A DNA stretch of 64,000 bases, from the NCBI RefSeq assembly GCF_003144325.1, contig NZ_PENS01000010.1, positions 1 to 64,000 of the forward strand, given 5' to 3'. This stretch comes from Proteus terrae. Lineage in GTDB: Bacteria > Pseudomonadota > Gammaproteobacteria > Enterobacterales > Enterobacteriaceae. Of the stretch, positions 38,715 through 48,625 are shown piece by piece. The stretch's first letter is position 1, and every line of letters begins with the position of its first letter. The notes under the pieces were generated by a model that worked only from the letters and a program-made list of their open reading frames with translations, searched no databases and was not told the origin of the DNA. Position numbers and translations under genes: made by a program.

Positions 38715-39461
38715 ATGGAAAGAAAAGTGAATTATCTTGGGATATCTTCAGAAATTATGGGTAATACTAATCACCAATTGCAAGAAAAGTTAGCATTGCT
38801 TTGTGATACTGTTCAGGCGGAAAAGATAGGCATTATGCAGGTAGAGGCTCAAAATAGAGATAACCTATTGCCACTTTATGGTTATGTTGGAAAAAAAGGA
38901 GACTGCCTTTCCTCTCCCCCGAATTTTACTTTACCTCAATTAAATATTGATCAATTTTTACAGCCTATTGTTCTTGACCATTTTCTTACCCGATTTTTCA
39001 CACTGTTTGATTACCAACAACAGGTTAATCAATCATTAACTAAAGGGGCTTTGGTTAAATTCCATAGCCGATATAAATATTTAATTATGGCTTATTCACA
39101 AGTGGCTTATCGAGAGTTGGGGCGTGATATTGCTAATTTTTCTGATGCTATTCCTCTTGAAGAAGTTGCATCAAAATATCAGGGAAAGCTAATGAAGGCA
39201 TTCAGTGTTGCAGCAAATAGAGAAGGGCAAACTAATGCGTTAATGCATATGGCAGGGTATTTTAAGCGGGATCTAAGCTCACAACAAAAACAAGAAATGG
39301 CACAGACAATTTTACAATATCGTCAAGGTATCGTGCCTTTATCTAAACCTTATGATTTACTCAAATATTGGTTAACTGTTTATCCTGATGAGTATTTGAG
39401 CCATCAACGCTATTTTTCGCCTTACCCGTTCGCTTTCAATTATTTAAGAGAGCAACTTTAG
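38715..39461 (+). CDS. DUF1722 (YbgA-like) protein with a degenerate N-terminal DUF523-like region
   Basis: A 248-residue protein. The C-terminal ~140 residues are a DUF1722 domain: F-H-S-R-Y-K-Y-L-I-M-A-Y-S-Q, Y-R-E-L-G-R and N-A-L-M-H-M-A-G-Y-F-K are clear. The N-terminal L-G-I-S-S-E-I-M-G looks like the opening G-I-S-S-C-L-L-G of DUF523 but has lost the cysteine, and the region is much shorter than a full DUF523. DUF523-DUF1722 fusions (RudS-type) remove sulfur from thiouridine using an iron-sulfur cluster; this copy probably cannot. GGAGAG lies upstream of the ATG. It is flanked by nadD and rsfS, both on the other strand. Confidence 0.75.
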   Translation: MERKVNYLGISSEIMGNTNHQLQEKLALLCDTVQAEKIGIMQVEAQNRDNLLPLYGYVGKKGDCLSSPPNFTLPQLNIDQFLQPIVLDHFLTRFFTLFDYQQQVNQSLTKGALVKFHSRYKYLIMAYSQVAYRELGRDIANFSDAIPLEEVASKYQGKLMKAFSVAANREGQTNALMHMAGYFKRDLSSQQKQEMAQTILQYRQGIVPLSKPYDLLKYWLTVYPDEYLSHQRYFSPYPFAFNYLREQL

Positions 39462-39471
39462 TCTTAAGTAA

Positions 39472-40143
39472 TTATTTATAGAGTTGTTGTTGGCGAATAT
39501 AGTCTTCAACAGAGTTAGGTAGTAAATCGTGACAATCTAACCCGGCTTTGTGACGAGCACGAATATCTGTTGCTGATATATTATAAAGAGGCGTATCAGC
39601 TAGAAATATTTTACCCGCAGGTAAACAGTGAATATCTTCTTGCTGATGAGTTTGATGTTTGGTTAGCCATGTTTGCATTTGCACTGAGTCAAAATGTGTT
39701 TGATAACCAGGGCGGGCGCAAACTAGTAAATGGCATACTTCCAGCAGATCTTCCCATTGGTGCCATGTATTAATTGAAAGTAATGAATCTTGACCAATAA
39801 TAAAAGCCAAGGGTTGTTTATCGCCGATTTCTTTTCTGAAGTCTCTTAATGTCTCAATAGTATAAGAAGGTGTTGGCTTCTCAAGTTCACGAGTATCGAC
39901 TGTAAATGAAGAATATGGCTCAAGAGCCAGACGTACCATCTTAAGACGTTGTTGAGAAGAGGCCTCTGGTTGAGGGCGATGAGGAGGAATATTGTTAGGT
40001 AGCCAAATCACTTCTTTTAAACCAATTAATCCGGAAAGAGCTTCAACAGGACGCAAATGCCCATAATGAATAGGATCAAATGTACCACCATATAAAGCAA
40101 TGGCTTGGTTAATTAATGATGTTGAGTTATTGATTTTAGACAT
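39472..40143 (-). CDS. nadD: Nicotinate-nucleotide adenylyltransferase NadD
   Basis: A 223-residue nucleotidyltransferase that makes deamido-NAD from nicotinate mononucleotide and ATP. The G-G-T-F-D-P-I-H-Y-G-H motif begins at about residue 19, and the I-S-A-T-D-I-R motif is near the C-terminus. It overlaps holA by 8 bp. The N-terminus is about 10 residues longer than in E. coli. Confidence 0.96.
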   Translation of the reverse strand: MSKINNSTSLINQAIALYGGTFDPIHYGHLRPVEALSGLIGLKEVIWLPNNIPPHRPQPEASSQQRLKMVRLALEPYSSFTVDTRELEKPTPSYTIETLRDFRKEIGDKQPLAFIIGQDSLLSINTWHQWEDLLEVCHLLVCARPGYQTHFDSVQMQTWLTKHQTHQQEDIHCLPAGKIFLADTPLYNISATDIRARHKAGLDCHDLLPNSVEDYIRQQQLYK

Positions 40144-41170
40144 GACTTACAAATCCTTCCGGCAATGCTTTTCCACAAAGTAATAAACCCAGAGCACTAA
40201 GAGAGGGCCAAACTGTCTGTCCATAATCTTGTTTAATAGTAATTTCAATTGTTGCAAGTAACCGTATTGCTGTCAGCAATTGATGTTCAGATAAACGTTG
40301 TAGTGCTGCGGTGAATATTGGGCGTCGATTTTGCCAAATTCGATGTTTATCGAAAATCGTTTTTAACGAAGTCGTTTTAGATTCTCGATGTAGCGTAATC
40401 AACTGCATTAACTCACGTTGTACAGTTCTGAGTAAAATAACAGGTTCAGAGTCTTCTCTTTTGAGTTGTTGCAAGATATGCCATGCACGTTGTGTTTTCC
40501 CGGCCAGTAATGCATCAACCCAGTGATAAGGGGTAAAATGTGACGCATCATTGACCGCCGCTTCTACTCTTGGGAGCGTCAGCTTACCGTCAGGGTATAA
40601 CAGAGAAAGGCGCTCAATGGCTTGTGCTAGCGCCAATAAATTCCCTTCATAACAGTAGCAAAGTAATTGATTACCTTGTTCATCCAGCGCTAACCCTTTT
40701 TGTTTTGCTCGCCGTGCAACCCAATTAGGTAATTTATCAAGCTCAGGTGTCAGACAAGAAACATAGGTTCCATGTTGGCTTAATGTTTTAAACCATTCAC
40801 TGTTTTCTTGTGCTTTTGTGAGTTTATTGCCACGTAAAATCAACAATAAGTCTTGATGTAATTCTTGAGATAGGCGAGTAAGTTTCTCTGACATCGCTGC
40901 ATTGGGGCCATTTTCAGGCAAATGTAGTAAAAGAGATTGTCTTTGAGAAAAAAGGCTTAGCGATTGACAAAGCGAGTAAATTTCATTCCAGTCTGTATTA
41001 TTATCAAGGGTAAATTGATAATGTTCGACAAACCCTTGGGATTTAGCAGCGGATTGAATAGCATCTTGAGACTCTTGGAGTAATAGAGGTTCATTACCCC
41101 AGAGTAGGTAACTTTGGCGCAGCCCCTCTTGGAGCTGCGCATTCAGTTGTTCTGGATATAAGCGGATCAT
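40136..41170 (-). CDS. holA: DNA polymerase III subunit delta
   Basis: A 344-residue clamp-loader subunit that opens the beta clamp. It begins M-I-R-L-Y-P-E-Q-L and has the AAA+-like fold with no Walker A, as the family does. L-L-W-G-N-E-P-L-L-L-Q-E near the start matches E. coli delta. It overlaps lptE by 4 bp and nadD by 8 bp, so the three are translated from one mRNA. Confidence 0.95.
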   Translation of the reverse strand: MIRLYPEQLNAQLQEGLRQSYLLWGNEPLLLQESQDAIQSAAKSQGFVEHYQFTLDNNTDWNEIYSLCQSLSLFSQRQSLLLHLPENGPNAAMSEKLTRLSQELHQDLLLILRGNKLTKAQENSEWFKTLSQHGTYVSCLTPELDKLPNWVARRAKQKGLALDEQGNQLLCYCYEGNLLALAQAIERLSLLYPDGKLTLPRVEAAVNDASHFTPYHWVDALLAGKTQRAWHILQQLKREDSEPVILLRTVQRELMQLITLHRESKTTSLKTIFDKHRIWQNRRPIFTAALQRLSEHQLLTAIRLLATIEITIKQDYGQTVWPSLSALGLLLCGKALPEGFVSHV

Positions 41171-41715
41171 TTGGCGGGTGAGATTATCTGTTTTGCCTGC
41201 TCAGCTTGTGCGCTCTTTTGGCGTTCTGCATTGTGAACAACCAATAATTTACGCACTAATATTGCTGTCGCTTGTTCACGCATCTCTTGCTTGATAATGT
41301 CATTTTCAGCATCTTTCGCTAATGCTTCTAATGGGTTATCGAAGAATGGACGTGAAACCTGTGATGAAATTGGGTAAATCGTACCATCAGGCATAATCAC
41401 TTGTGCATCAAGCACAAATGTTAATTGACGTTCTGCTGATTTACCGTCTTGATACACAGAAACGGTCTCTTTACTTTCTGATGAACCGACAATTTTTAGA
41501 ATAGGGATATTTGCCGTTGGATTTTCAACAAGCTGAACACCACTCAGTCTAAGTTGTTGACGCATTACACGAGATAATGGGCCATAAGGGTCACCAGAGC
41601 TAAGATAAAGCGTTTTTAATTCTGCTGGAACCTGCGTTTTACCTTGAAGGTGAAAACCACAGCCAGCGGTGATTAACACCGCTAAACCGAAAAATAGCGA
41701 AAGTAGATATCGCAC
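41167..41715 (-). CDS. lptE: LPS-assembly lipoprotein LptE
   Basis: A 182-residue outer-membrane lipoprotein that plugs LptD for lipopolysaccharide insertion. The signal peptide ends with the lipobox I-T-A-G-C, then G-F-H-L-Q-G. It has an A/K/Q-rich C-terminal tail. It lies between leuS and holA, 12 bp after leuS, as in E. coli. Confidence 0.95.
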   Translation of the reverse strand: MRYLLSLFFGLAVLITAGCGFHLQGKTQVPAELKTLYLSSGDPYGPLSRVMRQQLRLSGVQLVENPTANIPILKIVGSSESKETVSVYQDGKSAERQLTFVLDAQVIMPDGTIYPISSQVSRPFFDNPLEALAKDAENDIIKQEMREQATAILVRKLLVVHNAERQKSAQAEQAKQIISPAK

Positions 41716-41727
41716 TAGGCCTCCTTA

Positions 41728-44310
41728 TCAGCCAACAACGATGTTCAGTAATTTTCCAGGAACATAGATGACTTTACGAATAGTCACATCTTCCAAGTAT
41801 TTAGCAACACTGTACTCTTTTGTCGCCATTTCCTGAACATATTCTTTTTCTGAATTAGCCGGAACAGTGACTCGACCGCGTACTTTACCATTCACTTGAA
41901 CGATGATCAGTTTGGTGTCATCAACCATTGCTTCTTCATCAGCAACAGGCCATGGTGCAACATCAACGTCCTCTTTTCCACCTAATGCCTGCCACATAAC
42001 AAAACAAGCATGAGGGATGATTGGAGAAAGCATACGAACAATGGCTTCTAATGCTTCTTGCATTAAAGCACGATCTTGTTCTGTTTCTTGTGTTGCACGA
42101 GTTAATTTATTCATTAACTCCATAATGGCAGCAATTGCGGTATTAAAGGCTAAACGGCGACCTACGTCATCAGATACTTTCGCAATCGTTTTATGTAAGT
42201 CACGACGCAAATCTTTTTGTTCTTCTGTTAGTGCAGAAAGATCAAGAGACTGTGTCGCTCCTTTTTGAGTGTGCTCGTGAACTAAACGCCATAAACGACG
42301 TAAGAAACGGTTTGCGCCTTCAACGCTAGATTCCTGCCATTCCAGAGTTAATTCTGGTGGTGCTGCAAACATCATAAATAAACGAACGGTATCTGCGCCA
42401 TAACGTTCAACCATCGTTTGTGGGTCGATACCGTTGTTTTTAGATTTAGACATTTTGCTCATGCCAGCATAAGTCAGTTCATGACCTTCACTGTCAGTTG
42501 CTTTAATGATGCGGTTTTTCTCATCGCGTTCAACGATAGCTTCAGCTGGAGATACCCAATGACGAGCACCATCTTCACCAGTGTGGTAGAACGCATCAGC
42601 TAATACCATGCCTTGGCACAGTAAGCGTTTTGCTGGTTCATCAGAGTTCACTAAACCTGCATCACGCATCAGTTTATGGAAGAAGCGGAAATACATTAAG
42701 TGCATGATGGCGTGTTCAATACCACCAATATACCAGTCAACAGGCAACCAATAATTAGCTGCTTTCGGATCTAACATGCCTTTATCGTAATCTGGGCAGG
42801 TATAACGAGCGTAATACCAAGAAGATTCCATAAAGGTGTCGAAAGTATCAGTTTCACGTAGCGCTGGCTGACCATTGATTGTGGTTTTTGCCCACTCTGG
42901 ATCTGCTTTGATTGGGCTGGTGATCCCGTCCATTTTTACATCTTCTGGCAGGATCACAGGCAGTTGATCTTCAGGGACAGGAACAACAGTACCGTCTTCT
43001 AAAGTTGCCATTGGAATTGGCGCACCCCAGTAACGTTGGCGAGAAACACCCCAATCACGTAAACGGTAGTTAACTTTACGCTCACCAACACCCATTTGTG
43101 CCAGTTTATCTGCAATTGCGTTAAAGCCAGCTTGGTTGTCTAAACCAGAGAATTCACCAGAGTTAATCAGGCTATTTTTCTCGGTTAATGCACCTTCAGA
43201 TAAGTCAGGTTGATTACCTTCAGCATCTGCAATAACGGCTTTAATTGGTAAGTTGTATTTAGTTGCAAATTCCCAGTCACGTTCATCATGACCAGGAACC
43301 GCCATTACAGCACCCGTGCCGTATTCCATTAATACAAAGTTAGCAACCCAAATGGCGACTTTCTCTTTAGTTAATGGATGAATAGCATAAAGGCCTGTTG
43401 CAATCCCTTTTTTCTCCATTGTTGCCATATCGGCTTCTGCCATTTTCATGTTACGGCATTCATCAATGAAATGTTGAACTTCAGGGTTATTTTGAGCAGC
43501 TTTTTGCGCTAATGGGTGACCTGCTGCAACTGCAACATAAGTGACACCCATAAATGTGTCTGGACGCGTTGTATAAACGGTCATTGTGTCATCGCTATCA
43601 GCAACATCAAATTTAATTTCGACACCTTCTGAGCGACCAATCCAGTTACGTTGCATGGTCTTAACTTGTTCAGGCCACTCATCTAACGTATCTAAATCAT
43701 TTAACAGCTCTTCAGCATACTCGGTAATTTTGATAAACCACTGTGGAATTTCTTTACGTTCAACAGGGGTATCACAACGCCAGCAACAGCCATCAATAAC
43801 TTGTTCGTTGGCTAAAACAGTTAAGTCGTGTGGGCACCAGTTAACAGCAGAGGTCTTTTTATAAACTAAGCCTTTTTCATATAACTTAGTAAAGAACCAC
43901 TGTTCCCAGCGATAATATTCTGGAGTACAAGTAGTAACTTCGCGATCCCAATCGTAACCAAAACCCAGTTTTTTTAACTGGCTTTTCATGTAATTGATAT
44001 TTTCGTAAGTCCATGGTGCTGGAGCTGTTTTATTTTTTACTGCGGCACCTTCTGCAGGTAAACCGAACGCATCCCAACCAATAGGTTGTAAGACGTTTTT
44101 ACCTAGCATACGTTGATAACGGGAAATCACGTCACCAATGGTGTAGTTACGGACGTGTCCCATGTGTAGTCGGCCAGAAGGATAAGGTAGCATTGACAGG
44201 CAGTAATATTTTTCTTTGTTATTATCTTCTGTCACTTTAAATGTATTGTTCTTTTCCCAGTGTTCCTGGATAGTTTGCTCTATATCTTCGGGACGATATT
44301 GTTCTTGCAT
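41728..44310 (-). CDS. leuS: Leucyl-tRNA synthetase
   Basis: An 860-residue class Ia synthetase that charges tRNA-Leu. The HIGH motif appears as H-M-G-H within [11 protein letters not shown] and KMSKS as K-M-S-K-S; the CP1 editing domain lies between (about 225-420, with T-T-R-P-D-T-F-M-G). Length equals E. coli LeuS. It heads the leuS-lptE-holA-nadD operon. Two of its tRNA substrates are encoded at 62.1 and 62.7 kb. Confidence 0.98.
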   Translation of the reverse strand: MQEQYRPEDIEQTIQEHWEKNNTFKVTEDNNKEKYYCLSMLPYPSGRLHMGHVRNYTIGDVISRYQRMLGKNVLQPIGWDAFGLPAEGAAVKNKTAPAPWTYENINYMKSQLKKLGFGYDWDREVTTCTPEYYRWEQWFFTKLYEKGLVYKKTSAVNWCPHDLTVLANEQVIDGCCWRCDTPVERKEIPQWFIKITEYAEELLNDLDTLDEWPEQVKTMQRNWIGRSEGVEIKFDVADSDDTMTVYTTRPDTFMGVTYVAVAAGHPLAQKAAQNNPEVQHFIDECRNMKMAEADMATMEKKGIATGLYAIHPLTKEKVAIWVANFVLMEYGTGAVMAVPGHDERDWEFATKYNLPIKAVIADAEGNQPDLSEGALTEKNSLINSGEFSGLDNQAGFNAIADKLAQMGVGERKVNYRLRDWGVSRQRYWGAPIPMATLEDGTVVPVPEDQLPVILPEDVKMDGITSPIKADPEWAKTTINGQPALRETDTFDTFMESSWYYARYTCPDYDKGMLDPKAANYWLPVDWYIGGIEHAIMHLMYFRFFHKLMRDAGLVNSDEPAKRLLCQGMVLADAFYHTGEDGARHWVSPAEAIVERDEKNRIIKATDSEGHELTYAGMSKMSKSKNNGIDPQTMVERYGADTVRLFMMFAAPPELTLEWQESSVEGANRFLRRLWRLVHEHTQKGATQSLDLSALTEEQKDLRRDLHKTIAKVSDDVGRRLAFNTAIAAIMELMNKLTRATQETEQDRALMQEALEAIVRMLSPIIPHACFVMWQALGGKEDVDVAPWPVADEEAMVDDTKLIIVQVNGKVRGRVTVPANSEKEYVQEMATKEYSVAKYLEDVTIRKVIYVPGKLLNIVVG

Positions 44311-44636
44311 GGCACCGATAATCCTATGGTGAATTAATGGCTACCGGAGGGTAACCGCTATTATGAAATTAAGACTCGCATAGCATAGCTGATTTTGTCT
44401 AATAGCCACAACTATTGATCTCAATGAAAGCCACCGTTTGCATAACTTTTTCAAGACAATTGCGAGATATCTTGAAAAGAACTAAAGCAAAAAGACAATA
44501 AATGCGTATTTTGTGAAAAAATAATAGTGATATTGCGAGAAAAGAGGATTGCTTGATATTTAATTGCGAGGTTAATCTAAATTATTATTTTGGGCTGACG
44601 TGCTAAAAAAGCACGTCAGCAGAGGGGATGTGGAGA
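44311..44636. other. 326-bp region between leuS and gltL
   Basis: Both flanking genes are on the minus strand. It should hold the leuS promoter (not placed) on the left. It ends with a strong hairpin at 44594-44620. There is no credible reading frame. In E. coli several genes (ybeL to rihA) lie between leuS and gltL; none is here. Confidence 0.5.
44594..44620 (-). other. Strong hairpin downstream of gltL
   Basis: GCTGACGTGC and GCACGTCAGC form a perfect 10-bp GC-rich stem with a 7-base loop, 16 bp past the gltL stop. No T run follows on the minus strand, though the loop itself is T-rich. It could be a Rho-associated or 3'-protecting structure. Confidence 0.6.
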
Positions 44637-45362
44637 TTAGTGCAGAATTTTAGCGAGGAAATCTTTTGCTCGCGCTGATTTTGGATTATCAAAAAAGTCA
44701 TTTTTAGGTCTATCTTCTACAATTCGACCTTCATCCATAAAAATAATACGGTCAGCGACTTTTTTAGCAAAACCCATTTCATGAGTGACTACCATCATCG
44801 TCATACCTTCATTTGCCAGCTCTACCATTACATCAAGTACTTCATTAATCATTTCAGGATCAAGTGCTGATGTCGGTTCATCAAACAACATTGCAATAGG
44901 ATCCATGCATAATGCGCGAGCAATGGCGACACGTTGTTGCTGACCACCTGAAAGTTGAGCCGGGTATTTGTTAGCATGGCTTGTTAATCCCACTCGTTCT
45001 AATAGTTTTAACCCTTTCTCTTTTGCGGCAGTTTTCTCTCTATTAAGCACTTTAACTTGTGCCAGTGTAAGATTTTCAATAATAGATAGATGAGGGAAGA
45101 GTTCAAAATGTTGGAATACCATACCCACCTTTGCTCGTAATTTAGCAAGATCAGTATGTTTATCATTTACTTTGATTTCATTAACAAGGATCTCGCCTTG
45201 TTGTATAGGCTCTAAGCCATTCACTGTTTTGATCAGTGTTGATTTACCTGATCCAGAAGGCCCACAGACAACAACAACTTCCCCCTTTTTAACTTCAGTG
45301 GAACATTCAGTCAGTACTTGAAACTGACCATACCATTTGGATACGTCTTTTAGGGAAATCAT
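44637..45362 (-). CDS. gltL: Glutamate/aspartate ABC transporter ATPase GltL
   Basis: A 241-residue polar-amino-acid ATPase. It has Walker A G-P-S-G-S-G-K-S, signature L-S-G-G-Q-Q-Q-R and Walker B M-L-F-D-E-P-T. It energises the GltJK permease. It starts directly at the end of gltK and ends the operon. Confidence 0.96.
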   Translation of the reverse strand: MISLKDVSKWYGQFQVLTECSTEVKKGEVVVVCGPSGSGKSTLIKTVNGLEPIQQGEILVNEIKVNDKHTDLAKLRAKVGMVFQHFELFPHLSIIENLTLAQVKVLNREKTAAKEKGLKLLERVGLTSHANKYPAQLSGGQQQRVAIARALCMDPIAMLFDEPTSALDPEMINEVLDVMVELANEGMTMMVVTHEMGFAKKVADRIIFMDEGRIVEDRPKNDFFDNPKSARAKDFLAKILH

Positions 45363-46037
45363 CTAGGTAGTCCTTTTTTTAAGAAAGTTCACTAACATCG
45401 AAGCGGCGAAGCTAATGACAAAATAAACAAAACCAGCAAAGAGGATCATTTCAACTTGTGTTCCATCTCGTTCTCCAATATTTGCCGCTGTTCTGAAAAA
45501 GTCAGTAAGACTTAAAACGTAAACTAAGGATGTATCTTGGAATAATACAATTCCTTGAGTCAGTAAAAGCGGGATCATGGCTCGAAAGGCTTGAGGTAAG
45601 ATCACTAAACGCATTGTTTGTGACTTGGTCATACCTAAAGCAAGTGAGGCTGAAAATTGCCCTTTGCTAACACTTTGAATACCTGCTCTTATAATTTCAG
45701 AGTAATAAGCCGCTTCAAATAAAGAGAACGCTATCATTGCTGAAATTAAACGGATATCACTTTTCGGTGAAAGACCTAGAACATTTTGTAATATGTTAGG
45801 CACAATTAAATAAAACCACAGTAATACCATGACTAATGGAATAGAACGGAAGGTATTAACATAAGCGGCGGCAAACCAGCTAATAGGCTTAAAGGTAGAT
45901 AAGCGCATAACAGCAAGCACCGTTCCCCATAGAATACCGACCACAATAGCAGTGACAGTGATTTTTAGAGTAATAGCCATTCCATCAACTAAAAATGGTA
46001 GGCTTGGAACAACAGAACTCCAGTCAAATTCGTACAT
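45363..46037 (-). CDS. gltK: Glutamate/aspartate ABC transporter permease GltK
   Basis: A 224-residue inner-membrane permease with about five helices and the [13 protein letters not shown] coupling motif typical of the His/Glu permeases. It overlaps gltJ by one base and adjoins gltL, which suggests tight coupling. Confidence 0.96.
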   Translation of the reverse strand: MYEFDWSSVVPSLPFLVDGMAITLKITVTAIVVGILWGTVLAVMRLSTFKPISWFAAAYVNTFRSIPLVMVLLWFYLIVPNILQNVLGLSPKSDIRLISAMIAFSLFEAAYYSEIIRAGIQSVSKGQFSASLALGMTKSQTMRLVILPQAFRAMIPLLLTQGIVLFQDTSLVYVLSLTDFFRTAANIGERDGTQVEMILFAGFVYFVISFAASMLVNFLKKRTT

Positions 46038-46777
46038 TATTGACCTCCTGTTGTGCCAGGTAAACGCACACGTTTTTCAAGCCAATTCATGATTAACATA
46101 ATGATGACGTTGATAAAAACATAGGCGAGAGTAATTGCTGTGAATGACTCATACGCTTTTGCTGAATAATCGAGTAGTTTGTTTGCTTGTGCAGCCATAT
46201 CAATTAACCCGATAGTGGAAGCAATCGCTGAGTTTTTTACGAGATTAAGCATTTCGGAGGTCATTGGTGGAATAATGACGCGGTATGCATTGGGTAATAA
46301 AACATAACGATAGGTTTGGGGTAAAGTTAAGCCCAATGCTAAGCCTGCAGCTTTTTGACCACGAGGTAATGAGTTTATTGCGGCTCTAACTTGTTCACAC
46401 ATACGCGCTGCGGTAAATAAACCTAAGCAGAGTGCTGATGAGACAAAAAATTGCACATTTGGCGCTAAGTCCATTTTAAACCAGTCGCCAATAGATTGAG
46501 GCAATAATTCAGGAATGACGAGATACCACGTAAAGAATTGAACAATAAGTGGTACGTTACGGAATAACTCAACATAAACAGTACCTAAGCTTGAAAGCCA
46601 ACGATTAGGTACAGTGCGTAAAATTCCAAATAAAGAACCGACAAGAAAGGCGATAACCCAAGCGCATAGAGATAAGGCAATAGTGACTTGAAAGCCAGAA
46701 ATCAGCCATCCTAAGTATGTGGTGTTTCCGAATGGGGCTTCTTGGAAGAATATCCCCCAATCCCAATCAATCGACAT
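46037..46777 (-). CDS. gltJ: Glutamate/aspartate ABC transporter permease GltJ
   Basis: A 246-residue permease, partner of GltK. It begins [10 protein letters not shown] and has the E-Q-V-R-A-A-I coupling region. I chose the ATG at 46777 because a very strong ribosome site (GGAGGTGA) precedes it and the length equals E. coli GltJ. An open frame extends to 46846, but it crosses the hairpin at 46801-46821. Confidence 0.96.
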   Translation of the reverse strand: MSIDWDWGIFFQEAPFGNTTYLGWLISGFQVTIALSLCAWVIAFLVGSLFGILRTVPNRWLSSLGTVYVELFRNVPLIVQFFTWYLVIPELLPQSIGDWFKMDLAPNVQFFVSSALCLGLFTAARMCEQVRAAINSLPRGQKAAGLALGLTLPQTYRYVLLPNAYRVIIPPMTSEMLNLVKNSAIASTIGLIDMAAQANKLLDYSAKAYESFTAITLAYVFINVIIMLIMNWLEKRVRLPGTTGGQ

Positions 46778-46800
46778 GATTTCACCTCCGGTGAAAAAGA

Positions 46801-46821
46801 GGGGCAGGGAACGGCTGCCCC
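46801..46821 (-). promoter_or_regulatory. Intercistronic hairpin between gltI and gltJ
   Basis: GGGGCAG and CTGCCCC form a 7-bp GC-rich stem with a 7-base loop. On the minus strand TCTTTTTC follows, then the gltJ ribosome site. This is the layout of a partial terminator that lets the binding protein gltI be made in excess of gltJKL. Confidence 0.7.
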
Positions 46822-46892
46822 AAACTTCACTGATCTGTCTGTCCAACAGATACTTTATAATTATTTATTTTGCATCAACTGCTTATGTGTTT

Positions 46893-47786
46893 TTAGTTCA
46901 ATGCTTTATCATTTGGTGATGCAAACAATGTTTTCATTTCATCCGAGATGGTGAATTCTAAGTTAAGATTTTTAGGTGGGATCGGTGCATTAAACCAGCG
47001 ATTAAATGATTTTTCTGCTTCACCTGATTTTTGTGCTTTAGAGATAGTTTCATCAATTAACGCTTTGAATTGAGCGTCATCTTTACGGAACATACAACCA
47101 TAAGCTTCTTCAGATTGTGGGGTTCCTACAATTTCCCACTCACCCGGTTTTTTCGCTTTAGCACGTTCACCAGCCAGTAATGCATCATCCATCATAAAGG
47201 CAACGGCACGACCTGATTCAAGTGTACGGAATGAGTCTCCATGATCTTTTGCGCTGATAATGCGCATATTCATCTTTTTCTCATCATTTAATTTGTTGAG
47301 TAACATTTCAGACGTTGTTCCTGATGTTACAACAACGTTTTTACCTGATAGATCAGCGAAATCTTTAATTCCACTGTCTTTTTTCGCCAGTAAACGTGTA
47401 CCTACGATGAAAATAGTATTAGAGAAGCTAGCTTGTTGTTGACGAGCTTCATTGTTGGTTGTTGAACCACACTCAAAATCAAATGTGCCATTTTGTAATA
47501 ATGGAATACGATTCTGAGAAGTAATAGGAATGAGGCGAACTTGTAAGTTTGGTTTGCCTATTTTGTCTTTCACAGCCTGTACAATGAGGTTGGAATAGTC
47601 TTGAGAATAACCAACTACTTTTTGTTGATTATCATAGTAAGAGAAAGGAACAGAGGATTCTCTGTGCCCAACGATGATAATATCGTTGTCATTGATTTTC
47701 TTTAAGGTTCCAGTGAGTTCTTCTGCTTGCACAGCTACTGCAGCCCCTAAAATCATTAATGATAATGCTAGTTTACGCATGCGCAT
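46893..47786 (-). CDS. gltI: Glutamate/aspartate periplasmic binding protein GltI
   Basis: A 297-residue solute-binding protein. A short signal peptide ends in V-Q-A; the mature part matches E. coli GltI, with V-G-H-R-E-S-S-V-P-F-S-Y-Y-D, D-F-E-C-G-S-T-T-N-N and S-A-K-D-H-G-D-S-F. I chose the ATG at 47786 (AGGAG upstream); another ATG at 47801 is possible. First gene of gltIJKL. Confidence 0.96.
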   Translation of the reverse strand: MRMRKLALSLMILGAAVAVQAEELTGTLKKINDNDIIIVGHRESSVPFSYYDNQQKVVGYSQDYSNLIVQAVKDKIGKPNLQVRLIPITSQNRIPLLQNGTFDFECGSTTNNEARQQQASFSNTIFIVGTRLLAKKDSGIKDFADLSGKNVVVTSGTTSEMLLNKLNDEKKMNMRIISAKDHGDSFRTLESGRAVAFMMDDALLAGERAKAKKPGEWEIVGTPQSEEAYGCMFRKDDAQFKALIDETISKAQKSGEAEKSFNRWFNAPIPPKNLNLEFTISDEMKTLFASPNDKALN

Positions 47787-48151
47787 AATAACTCCTGTCA
47801 TGGTGATAAGTGATATTTGTGTTTTGCTTCGTGTTGCTTTTTTGTTTTAATTTGTTTTGATAATGTTAATAGATAGAACAAATAACATACTGTTGGGAAG
47901 TGTAATTTGTGAAATACGAGAGGTATCTCCCAATAAAAGAATGAAATCAAATGTAGTTGATTATTTTTTTGGAAGTTGTTTTCAATATTTAAAATTATTG
48001 TAGTAGAAACCTTATAGAAATAAAGGTTAAAGATGAAAAATTGAGATGATGAGAAAAATAAGCTAAGTAGGGATTTGTAAAGTTTGTCTTAAGGAGTTGT
48101 TTGTCTGTGGATTACCGTTAAGATAGCGGGTCATATTGATGAGGAACATCT
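47787..48151. other. 365-bp divergent region between gltI and scsA
   Basis: AT-rich, no credible gene. It must hold the gltI promoter (-) and the scsA promoter (+). I see no clear CpxR or copper-responsive operator, and no hairpin. Confidence 0.45.
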
Positions 48152-48541
48152 ATGAGTAATTGGCGGTCAGGTCGCTGGCTAGTGGTGATAACAGTTTTGC
48201 TGATCTTGTGTTGTATTGTTCAGCGTTCATTAGGTGCCCACATCATTAGTGAGCGCTTAGCAACGGCTGTATCTCAAACACAATACCCACTATCAACACC
48301 GATTGCCGATGAGAATAGCGTAACAGAGCATACCTATTCGTTGTCTACCTGTGAATTAAGCGCCAAATCATTGCTATCTGTTCCCCCATTAACAATCGAG
48401 CCATTTTTCCATTCATGGGCTGTGTTACTATTGCTAAGCATGGCTGCCATTTATGTGTCGCGCCAGCGTAATCAGAAAAAACATCATCATCCACCACCTC
48501 CAATCAGACTTCACCTTCATTATTGTATTTTGAGGGATTAG
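48152..48541 (+). CDS. scsA: ScsA-like small membrane protein, suppressor of copper sensitivity locus
   Basis: A 129-residue protein. One hydrophobic segment near the N-terminus (about 10-25) and one at about 85-100 bracket a periplasmic-type region. The C-terminal tail is basic and histidine/proline-rich (K-K-H-H-H-P-P-P-P) and ends in a C-I-L-R-D. Its place directly before scsB fits ScsA of Salmonella, which is poorly conserved in sequence. A metal-binding role is inferred. GAGGAA lies upstream of the ATG. Confidence 0.6.
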   Translation: MSNWRSGRWLVVITVLLILCCIVQRSLGAHIISERLATAVSQTQYPLSTPIADENSVTEHTYSLSTCELSAKSLLSVPPLTIEPFFHSWAVLLLLSMAAIYVSRQRNQKKHHHPPPPIRLHLHYCILRD

Positions 48542-48625
48542 AAATTTCCTTTTAGCTAAAAGATTGCGCGTCTAATTTGGGCGTGGCTCTATGTGTAGCG
48601 TTGTAGGAATTTTTAGGGAGTTGTT

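Noticed and set aside
48060-48150. GTAAA-N5 CpxR-like site upstream of scsA
   Set aside because: The second half does not match GTAAA, so the evidence is too weak to claim CpxR control.
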